Origin: Trissonchulus latispiculum | Lineage: Eukaryota > Nematoda > Enoplea > Enoplida > Ironidae | DNA length: 64,000 bases | Direction of reading: 5' to 3' | Assembly: GCA_030248195.1 (NCBI GenBank) | Contig: JASAND010020050.1 | Location: 31,977 to 95,976, forward strand | Part shown: piece after piece, positions 38,101 through 47,812 of the stretch | Numbering within the stretch: position 1 is the stretch's first letter | How the letters are laid out: each line of letters begins with the position of its first letter | Position numbers and translations under genes: made by a program | Notes under the pieces: generated by a model | What the model saw: the letters and a program-made list of their open reading frames with translations, nothing else | What the model was told of the DNA's origin: nothing | Databases searched by the model: none

Positions 38101-39333
38101 TAGCACTATAAGAACGACTTTCCCCCTGTGTAGCACAGAGTTGGACGCGGTCGCGGTCATGGTCAAATTTTCATGACCGCAATGACCGCAAACTTCTATC
38201 AAATTGTAGTTATATGGGCCAATTTGTAGTAAAAATTTCCAATTCTTTCAAATTTTTAATTTATTTTATACGCAGTCCCATCGTTGGTCGAATTATCAGC
38301 TTCACATTTGCTGTTTATTTTGTTATTTTGGAAGAATGTTTTGAGTTGTTGGGGAGGACTGTCAGTCCTTGTGTAGCTTAGGGTTTTAATTTGTTTAACA
38401 TCTTTTTGTCTAATTTCAGTTTTGTAAATTTGTTGATTTTATGCCGGTTTCTGTTCGTTTCCATAAGCTATCAGCAAAATACGAAAATATAAATTTTTAA
38501 GTTTGTGCCCTCCGCGACCAGTATAGAATCTTTTCTGAAATTTGTACCTTTTCAAGTGCCAGTTGACAGGAACGAGAATTAGTACCTCTTCGTGATAGTC
38601 AAAAGGCAGGAATTTCACTAGTTTTGTACATTAGATGCCAAATGAAAGTTTTTTGCGCTGACTAACTAACTTTCAATTGATTCAATTCAATTCAATTCAA
38701 TCAACAAGTTCTGAAAGTTTCAATCAATGCTATAGGATTAGATGAGTATTAAAGGGAGGGAAACCAACGCTTTAAGAAGTGTTTAATTTAGTATGCCCTT
38801 CGGGTGGTAACCTCAACCCTAACGTGAAAAAAGGCACCCTGCACACAGAATTTCACTATCGAACACTACAAATTGTGTAATTTTCAATTGCGTTGTCGGA
38901 AAATCTATAGGTATCTATCTAAGCGGCACCGGCCATAAACGGTATATCTGAATACCGACTACAGTGATGCATATATAGCTGTAAAACAAAGTGAATACCT
39001 TTAAAATAAAAGAAAGTAGATTTTTGCATAGAATTGAAGGTTAATAACTCAAACTTTTGCGGTCACAAAATTAGCTTGTGGGTTGCGGTCACGGACGCGG
39101 GCGGTCGCGGTCACGACGCTTGCGTTCGCGGTCGCAAAAATGTGTCCATGTCCAACTCTGGGGCAGCATTCTTATGGTGAATATTAAACAAGCAAGGGTT
39201 TTGTGCAAAGCTCCAATCTACTTTGACTATAAGTTGAACTTTTATAATGTTAGTTAATGGTTAATTTGTTAGTTTGTTTATAGGTTACCTGCATGCAGCT
39301 GAGGATTGCTATTACTGTAAACTGTAAAAACAT
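35129..39333 (-). CDS. Gene B: secreted 22-cysteine protein, five exons
   Basis: CDS join, minus strand: 39333-39289, 37986-37811, 37624-37409, 36232-36041, 35579-35129. This gives 1080 nt and 359 residues. All introns are GT-AG with phases 0, 2, 2, 2 (donors GTAACC, GTAAGA, GTGAGT, GTAAGC). Exon 1 is a 15-residue hydrophobic leader (MFLQFTVIAILSCMQ), so the product is probably secreted. The remainder is Lys/Glu-rich, probably helical, with cysteines 3, 3, 6 and 10 in exons 2-5. Landmarks are NGC opening exon 3, CKALGKC in exon 4, and KFMSDICAC in exon 5. Gene A has the same exons, phases and cysteine positions, so the two are tandem duplicates. No known domain is recognised. Role (venom-, saliva-, cuticle- or defence-type secreted protein) is open. 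Introns 1 and 3 contain transposons. Confidence 0.85.
36859..37315. mobile_element. hAT-type MITE rich in GGCCGGCC, inside Gene B intron 3
   Basis: Terminal inverted repeat tagtgtttgaggccggccgg, mirrored at the right end, is bracketed by a perfect 8-bp duplication gtcgcaga (36851-36858 and 37316-37323). TAGTG fits the hAT YARNG terminus. Two dense blocks of overlapping ggccggcc/gccggc words (36870-37030 and 37200-37305) flank an AT-rich core, and the open frames in them are compositional. It sits between exons 4 and 3 of Gene B and must be spliced out. Confidence 0.92.
38136..39160 (-). mobile_element. hAT-type non-autonomous element, copy 2, in Gene B intron 1
   Basis: It has the same cagagttggac termini as 12873-13687 but in opposite orientation. 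Subterminal gcggtc/gaccgc repeats are at both ends. The flanking octamers gtgtagca (38128-38135) and gggcagca (39161-39168) agree at six of eight positions, consistent with a decayed target duplication. It occupies most of intron 1, between the leader exon and exon 2. Confidence 0.85.
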
Positions 39334-39433
39334 TGTCACACCAGCGCTTAAGTGCTGCCACTATGAAAACGACGCCAATGCCCCAGGTTTTGTTTTAGCT
39401 TTGCATTAATTTTCAGTTCGTAAATGTGCATGC

Positions 39434-39441
39434 ATTATATA
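39434..39441 (-). promoter_or_regulatory. TATA box candidate of Gene B
   Basis: TATATAAT on the minus strand about 100 bp upstream of the Gene B start codon. No clear initiator was found downstream of it. Confidence 0.4.
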
Positions 39442-39754
39442 CTTTCACCAACTAGATAATGGCATAAAATTTGCAAATGGTTTCAGATTGATTCTGGGTA
39501 CTAAAACAAAATGCATTAAACGAGCAGATCAAAATTTCCATTTCAGCTTGCTACAAACTAGTTAGTGTCCTAAAATGGCCATGTGGAATTATCCACATGC
39601 GGAAAATATCTTTAAATACATCGTTATTCGATTCTAAATAATCAAAACATTCAATTTGAATAAGTGAATAGCGAATTAGCTTTGCTACTGACTAGTCTAT
39701 TGGTGACAATTAGAGAATTCAAGTTAATCAGTTGTTGGGAGCATTCAGTTTTGG

Positions 39755-40339
39755 TTGGTCTATTTTGGAGGGGGGAAGACTAACCTATGTATTATGCATA
39801 GCTTGAATTTTCTGGGTGAGTGTTGCCAATTTGTAGCTCTTCTACCAGGGCTGGTGGACCAAGAAGAAACCAATGACAAGCCCGAACGGGAGGCGCCGGG
39901 CACTTTTGTATCCATGAAACCAGGACCTAGAAGAGAGAAGGGAAGAGGGAAGTTCAGCTTTTCACTCACCACTGAAAGAAAAGAATTAGCCCACCCGGGT
40001 TTCGAACCACGGGACCGAAATCGGATGGGCCCTAGACCTTCCAGCGTGGCATCACGTCTGGGAGGCCAACCTGATGCTCCGATCCCATCCCCTGTGGTTT
40101 ATTCAAATGCCGGCCAGATGGATCCCCAGTCTTTGCCTGAGGCCAGCCAGTTCAAGAGGTCGTCTCTGCTGGTCAGGACGCGGCGGCTGCAGCGCGGTGC
40201 TGCCCGGCCACAACGACAGGCCACTGAACAGACCACGGACGCCAGGTCCCTAGCCCAACTGGCAAGCCCTAACATCATAACCCTGTCAATCCGTCTAGTC
40301 AAGGGACCGACAATCCGTCAGTTGCCACTGAAGTTGTAG
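39755..40339 (+). other. Long open frame over an antisense tRNA-like minihelix, coding status doubtful
   Basis: A 194-codon frame is open here, but its middle translates as HPGFEPRDR, the usual product of reading a tRNA-derived sequence backwards. On the minus strand 40030-39989 can pair gcccatc with ggtgggc around the core gtggttcgaaac (B-box-like), like an acceptor-plus-T-arm minihelix. It lies just upstream of the exonuclease relic and may be its 5' region or a SINE fragment. Confidence 0.3.
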
Positions 40340-40451
40340 TGGTGATACCACTAAAGATTCGGACTTTCGGAGCTGGGCTCCAAATGGGAAAAAGCAACGA
40401 GCAACATCTCGAAGGAACAGTCCACCATCAACTTGTTCCATAAGTGCTCCT

Positions 40452-43400
40452 GGAACAAGTCAAGACACTACCCCAGTGGTTCCTGGGAAGGAAACCACAT
40501 TGCCACTCAAAGACATTGAACAGCAGATGGCTTTGCTGGAAAGCCAGCGCCAAGTCGTCCTGAAGAAGATGCACTCCCAGTCTCTAGCATCTTTGGACAC
40601 TGCTTTGTTAGTTGCTGAGTCATCTCAGTCAACTTTTACTTAATCGAAGAAAAGAAACCGTGGCGGTTCCAAGAAGAATCAGCGTGGAACTCAGTCAGCC
40701 CAGTCCGCTACCGAAACCGACGAGCCTCCCGAAAAACCATCGAAATGAGGAACCCGTTCTGCTACGAAATTTCAGAAGGCAGGGGCGGCATCGGTTACCC
40801 CTACCGTGGTGGATCTGGAATCCGACACGCCAGCAAAAGGCACGGCAGTCACCCAGCAGAACGTCCTCATGGGCGTAAGTCGCTGACGCTCAGCTGAAAG
40901 CTGAACAGCTCACGGTGGTCAAAGAAATCAACGAGGAACGGGAAGTGCTGTTGGCTGACTTAGCGGAATCGCTAAGCGTCCCACACGACGGGCAGCTGGA
41001 ATGGATGCGGTGGCCCGGAGTGTCCCAATTGTTGAGGACGGCCACGAACATTCTCTGTCCCTTGATCGAGAACCGGTCATAATGACTCCACCAAAGAAGG
41101 TCATCGCTCTCTCCTACGAAAATCCAGCTCGTGAGGACATCAAAGCCATCCCTGGAACCTTAGGGGGAAAAGCCGATGAACACATCTACGGCGTGGTTAC
41201 ATACCATGCATATTTGAAGGAAGTTCTCATGGGTCGCGAGAAGGACTTCGATATAGCGCATCCTGATGCCTGCCTGATCAAAGCCATCAATGATGTCACG
41301 TCAGTGAAGGACCGGAAAAATATTAGCGGTTCTGCGCAGATCAGCTGCCTCTGCCGGACCAATTTCAACGGCTGCGGTTTATCAGGACCCTTCAGGGTCT
41401 ACTTGATGCCATTCCGGATATCCTGGACACTCATCAGGCTACGGGCGTCATCGCTATAGATATCGAAGGCGGAGCTTATACCCAACAAACAAGATGCTAC
41501 CGTCACCATGATCCAAATTGCGGGTCCAGTCCCCGCAAAACATCCGAGAGTCTTTAGGATCATGGTCAGTGAAATCTTGGTCTCCATTTCGGACTACTAT
41601 TTGGTCCTATATGCCCTGAAGATCATTCTACATCCACCCGCGCCGGTCTACATGGTATTTGCTGGTAGACAAGCTGATTTTCTGCGATTAGCCAAATTGT
41701 GTGGCATCACAGTCATGGAGACCTATGCAGCAGAACTGGGAGCGGTCGTCGCGCAGTCGGTACCCTACATTAAAAAGCGCCGAGAAGTGGACCCTAGTGT
41801 TCCTGTGGTCCCCTGGGAGAATATCACCGACACGACCAAGGAATGCTATGTCAGTACTCATCGCTCCATGAATAAAATCTGTAATTATTGCGATGTGCCT
41901 TCTCCAAAAGGACTTCAATCGGCTGATTTCAAGGGTTGTGCGGTTTGTCCGACAGTGGAGAAAGCCAAATATGCCTTGACGGACATCTTGGCCATCTACA
42001 ACCTGCTTGGTCAAACTGGCTAATGCGTTGCCCCTAGCTGAATGGATCCAGGTTATCTATCTTAGCAGTGCGAAGTACACCTTTTCGCCTGACTTATGGG
42101 CGAAGGTCAATAAAGAGGCAGAATTAGGGCTCGGCCCACTTGTTCAGGCAAAGATGTTTACGCCAACAAAGGTTCAATCGTTGGACATTTAGCCGAAACG
42201 CCAACTGGAATTCCGGAAGAAACTGACCATCAAGAGAGCATCGGTGAAGTATCTCAAAGGAAGCTTCGCCTGAATGTCCGTTTTTGAGGCGGAAGGAGGC
42301 AATGCTGCCCAACCGCTAAGGGAAGTATCCTGGGTGCCTCTGATAAAACTCTGATGACACTCCGACGGCGTGACGACATACTGGATTTAAACTGGTATGC
42401 GATCGTCGCAGGTCGTCGTCATCACGCTGATGCGAATGGCACTCCTACTGATCTACCACCTGAAACAGCCCATCGGTTTCTTCGGTCAGATGGTCGGACT
42501 TCGGATGGATCTGAGTGGTCATCCACACCTCCGAATGAGCAGACCATGGCTGATGAACCAGAATGGTTGGTGGAAGCCATAAAGGCAGCTCAACGACGGG
42601 AAAAGGAGACGAAATTGCCACCTCTGCCGAAGAAACTACCGCCACTGACTCACTATCACGAGGGAATTGGTGATCCCAGAAAGAAGGAGCAACCTCCAGT
42701 GACATATTCGGGCGGTCATCGCCATGTAGATGAGCGTCCTACCTATCAGACGGCGAGCTCATCCCGGCCAGCTGAAACAGCGGTCACCGCGAGTCCACGA
42801 CGGACCAGGTCGTCTACCCGCCAACAGGAATCTGCGAGACTGGCCAAATCATCAGTTGAAGACGACGACGTGGTGGAGGTGTCCGATTCAGATACGGCAT
42901 ATCAGCCTGATGAACAGCAACCATCGGAAGAGACTGGAGCTCGGCCTGGTATTCCCACAGAAGAAGACGCTCAACGTCAACAAGGAATTTTACAGCCGAC
43001 CCTCCTGGAAGCCTGTGCACCCAGGCTCACGATGGCCTATCCAGTCACCCAACCTGGCTGGTATCCACCAATGATGGAAGATCAACGAGTTCAGCTAGCT
43101 TCACTGGGCGCAGAGATCCGAGTTCCTTGAACATCGAGCTCAACTCCAACGTCGAGTGGGGCTCTCCTGTCCGTGGACGAGGTATTGGCCCAACATGCAG
43201 ATATTCCTCATGTCGCCTATCAGGACGCCAAGCGCTTTTTGGTCTCTTGTGGTGAACGTCCTGGTGGTGTCACGGGGCCCGACTGCCTATTCCCCAAGTC
43301 TATATCACTGGAAGCTGGAACAGCCCATGATCACCAGCCAATTGGCCATGTCGATTCTTCGACAAGGGTCCAGTGAATGTCGTTGATGAATGTCTCCGTG

Positions 43401-43796
43401 GCGAGGGTTCAACCCTATATCCAGGTCTTGGTCCCTGAATCTCTATTGACTTTGAATGCCCTATTCAGAGACTCTCCCATTGGCGTTGGTCAACTGAAGC
43501 GCCATATCTATGTAGTGGGACCCCCAGCGGACCCTGAAATGCCCGGTTATGATCCAGAATCCTTCTTCAGGATGCTTGGTCAGGGTAGCCCTGTGTTCTG
43601 GGAAATTTATCGGGAAGTCCCCGTGGATGGGTCGGGCCCTGCTTTGCGGTGGGCCGATTTGGTCTTCCTTCATCGAAAACGGGATGGTGGTGCAATGGCC
43701 CATGGTATCCTGCCATACATCAACACCCTGAACTGCGAACTGGACCCCGTCCAACCGGTGATGTGGTCATGGGGCCGTCCGTCATCCGGACTTTGA
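40452..43796 (+). pseudogene. Decayed gene with DEDDy 3'-5' exonuclease signature
   Basis: Long coding-like segments follow one another on the plus strand but change frame several times and carry stops. A Gln/Ser-rich N-terminal part (40452-40880) leads into 40880-41060 and 41001-41459. The exonuclease part then shows motif I D-x-E (IAIDIEGG at 41453-41476) and, after a frame change, IQI (41511-41519), a GRQADFLRL segment resembling motif II, and motif III Y-x3-D (YALTD, 41970-41984). That is the DEDDy order. Later segments are an acidic, proline-rich region (42354-43130) and an unrecognised one (43377-43796). Known relatives degrade RNA or DNA from the 3' end. This copy is broken. Whether it was a host gene or part of a mobile element is unknown. 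Confidence 0.6.
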
Positions 43797-43799
43797 AGG

Positions 43800-45185
43800 G
43801 AACGACGACCCCCTCCTTCTTCGGTGGTCACCTCGGTCCCCGTGGCGCGATTCGGCACGAAACTCGTGTCGAGTCATTTCAGGGAGGACCTAGCGGCATC
43901 GCCCGGTCTCGGCCAAACCTAGAATGGCTGCCTCCAATTCGAACTTTTTCGGCGGTATCACTCGGGACGAGGCCGGGGCTCAGGTCACGTATCAGTTTGC
44001 CGTTTGTACCGTGATCTACTCGGGAGCTCGGATGGCGAGCCGTGGGGAGATGTAACGGATCAAGGTTGGACATGGTGAACCTTTCCGTTGCTGGCGGCTG
44101 TAGCTACGTTAGCTACCCGCTGGCTTTGTCTAACATCATCCAAAGGGGCTGGGTTTACTTTGCAAGTCGCGTATTAACTCCCCCAACGTGTATGTTTGGG
44201 AATGGGTGGGTTCCCCCCTTGCTATACGAGGAGCTACGTGTTTGGTGGAAATTATCCCCTAGGGGGCGCTCATGGGAGGGTTCAACCCAACACTCGCTTC
44301 CCCTTTCAGTCTTAGTACGTTCTATCACAGTGTGCACCTGTCTAATTTCGCTCTCCATATTCCCCTGTATTTCTCTGTAACTATCCCTGTGTATACTTTG
44401 GCCCCTGCTCTCCCCAGAGCATATTTCTGGTACGTTGGCCGTTGGCCCGCTGTAACTGTAAGTCTTATTTTTGTGTGCTTGTATTGAATATCTGAGGGCT
44501 CAGACCATAATTTCTTTTATTATCTTTATATAATATTTGTTGTTCTTTATTTTATTAAAGTATTGCTACTAACTTTATTAGGCTAAGTCTACTGAGCTCC
44601 TGCTAGCTAGGTAATTCCTGTTCGAATCCAAATACAGTGAGAGCGAGGAGGCATCTCTTCACTTAGGGCCAGTTACTATCGTGTTTATTGTTTGGCGAGG
44701 CTGTCCCGACCGTCTCCTGTAATCGGCTCGTTGTCTATTTGTACTACGGCCTCGGCATCCGCTGGTATTCGGGTGTGGTAACGGTGCTTGTACGTAGAAT
44801 CAGGTACTAGCCCCGCTACAGTATGAGGCACGAGCATTGTTTAACGTTTGTAAAAGAGTGTATGTTTTTAAACCAATGTCAAGTTACGGTAATCTCTGAA
44901 GTTTAACCTTTGTGGTATACGCTGTTCACCCGCTGCTCGCCCGCCATGTCTATTACCTTCCCTCAACAACTACTACAATATTGTCCTAAACTGCAGACAT
45001 CAACTGCAGCCGAAACTTGGCAACAAGCCTTCGCCGGTCATGGAAATAAAAGATCCGGCATAACTTGACATAGAATTTTCGGTTTGCTCTGGGAAATTAA
45101 CCGGAGATTGATATCTTATAGTTACATAATTACAGAGACAACTCTAGAGAACTCTACTGTTGAAGAGGATAGTAAGAATATAGAG
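43800..45185. other. Non-coding sequence downstream of the exonuclease relic
   Basis: Open frames fade out after 44000. The stretch has the AT-rich segment 44510-44580 and no further domain. It may be the 3' part of the same decayed unit. Confidence 0.35.
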
Positions 45186-45191
45186 TTTAAT
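45186..45191 (-). terminator. ATTAAA polyadenylation signal candidate of Gene A
   Basis: On the minus strand ATTAAA occurs about 90 nt after the Gene A stop. No AATAAA is closer. Confidence 0.35.
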
Positions 45192-45277
45192 GCATAAGTG
45201 AAAACCAAGTGCATTATCGAAACGTTCACAATCATAACATCAAACTAATATGAAAATTTTACACAAACAGAACTATT

Positions 45278-45800
45278 CTATCCTGCAAATATGCCACGAA
45301 TACGTTCGCGTAGACCTCCTGAGTTTCCAGGAGCTCCACCACCACTTCCTCCTTTCAGGCATCGCTCTCCCATATTCTTTCCAAATTCCTCTCCGTCAAT
45401 TCCGTTATCCTTCAGACATTGCTTTACTTCCTCCTTCTTCCTCTTCATTTCTTCGCATCGTTTCTTGGCTTCCGCTTTTCGTTCAGAGGAACTATTCTTG
45501 CAAGGATTCTTATCCTTCCCTTCTCCACAATGACCAAACGGTCCTCCTTCTCTTCCCTGCTCTCCATCTACGGCCTTCTTGAAACATTCTCCTGGCCCGC
45601 CTGATCCTCCTCCTCCTCCTCCTCGTCGACCGGCGATGGCACCCAAGAGACCAGCCGGACCGTTTTCTCCACTACTGAAGCAGGCCTTGGCATCTGCCTT
45701 CGCTGATTCCTTCTGATCGTCAGCGCAATCACAGGCGTCTTCCATGAATTTTTCTCCTTCAGCCTCACATTCTGCAGTGATACTAAAATATGAATAGAGG

Positions 45801-45868
<68 letters not shown>

Positions 45869-47742
45869 CAGCAAACTTTAATTTCTTGCATAAACCGATT
45901 ATTCAGGTCAAACTTACAACTTTAATACCTAAAATCCTAAGCCACAAATGCAGCCGACTCAACTAAAGAAAGAGTTTGCTATGATCAAACTAACCCAGAA
46001 GATGCTTTGCATTCTTGAACAGCAGCACAGATTTTGTCAGACAGTTGGCTCAAATGTTCAGTGCATTGTTCAACAGAAGGTCCTTCAAAATTCTCCTTTG
46101 CTTCCTCTTTCTTAGACTCCAGACAGTCGGCCACTTCCTGTTTACCACATTCGCCCAATGCTTTGCAGACGGCTTGAGCTTTACCTTTACCTTTTCTGAA
46201 GCAAAAAGATGGGTATATTCACTCACCAAAGACATTTCTGCTTTGTAATTTTATGATTTTAGTCACGTGAACATTTAATATTTAGAAACAGTGTTAGCAT
46301 ATATTCATGGTTAATAAATTCTGTTGCAAAGTCTGACGAAATAATCGGGTCTCTGCTAAAACAAGAAGTGGGGCTATACGGAAACGAAACAAAAACATTG
46401 AATGAAAAATAAAATTCTTATGAAAATAAAATTAGTAAATAACTGGTAATGAACAAGTGCGAGTATTTCAAAATTAGAACAGTTTCCACCAGCAAGTGTT
46501 TAATATGCCGAATTGTTTATTCCAGAACATACACTGTTTATTTCATATTTATATTTCTGGTAGTCTCATACAAACGTATGAAACTCTGATTTGTTGCTTG
46601 CAAATGGCACAATGGAGGAAACGACCCACACGTGTTCTTCCGAAGCAAAAAGATAATAACAAAAGCATGAGAATGAATGATTAATTTCGCCGTTCCGTCC
46701 AACTGCTTCAATGTTTAATTAATTCCGCCGCACAAAAATTAATTTGCCAGAGATTAACAAATGTAGTCGAAATGTTCGGATACATTAATAAATATAGCCG
46801 AAAGTTTCGGCTACATTTATTAATGTAGCCTCGCATTTCGACTACATTTATTATGTAGCCAAACTGTTGGGCTACATTTATTAATGTTCTCGAACTGTTC
46901 AGCTACGTTAATAAATGTAGCCGAAAATTTCGGCTACATTTATTAATGTAGTGAAAAATGTCAGCTACGTTTGTTAATTCCGCACCATAGTGTTCTGTCG
47001 TTATATATTGTGATTGGCCCATAAAGCATGAAAATAAATTTTGAAGAATGCAGTTTTAAATGTGAGTCGCTAAAGACAGTCAACCAACTGTTTTTCCCGA
47101 AAGCCTTGTCCAAAAAGAAATCGTTAGGCAAGTCTCCAGATGCTGATAAACATACCGTACGCATAAAAATTTTATACCCAGCAAATCCTTTAAATTTTCT
47201 TTCAAATTCTTCTTTATCTCCTTCGTCTGGTTCTGGCAAATCATCATGTCCCTTTTTGGACATGCATTGTTTGAATGCTTCCTTATGTTTGGATTTCACG
47301 TCGTTCAAACAGTCTTTGGCTTCGTTGGCTCGATTTTGAACCAATCCGCCCAAAGGTCCACCAGGTGGAGGCCCACCACCATTTGTTGGTTCAGCGTCCC
47401 AATCAGGTGCAGAGCAGCCGTTACTAAAACAACTTGTTCTACAAGTTAATTTTTAGAAAGTTTCAACGAGGCTGGTGTTAGTCGAGGCTGAAATGCTGAA
47501 TTATACTGATTTAGTTTCAACTCATTTTCATCTACTGGTGTTTTTGCTCGCAGGCTTAGCACAGAGCGTGGGTCAACACGTCTAACCCTATGCCATTTCT
47601 TAAGCTTAAGGAGACATAAATCTATATCGATGCGTATCGATATAGATTTTCGCTTAGCGATATAGCAAACTATATCGTAACGCGTTACGATATAGACTAG
47701 ACTGGAGGAATCTCGGGTGTGATATAACCTCATTTATGGAAA

Positions 47743-47812
<70 letters not shown>

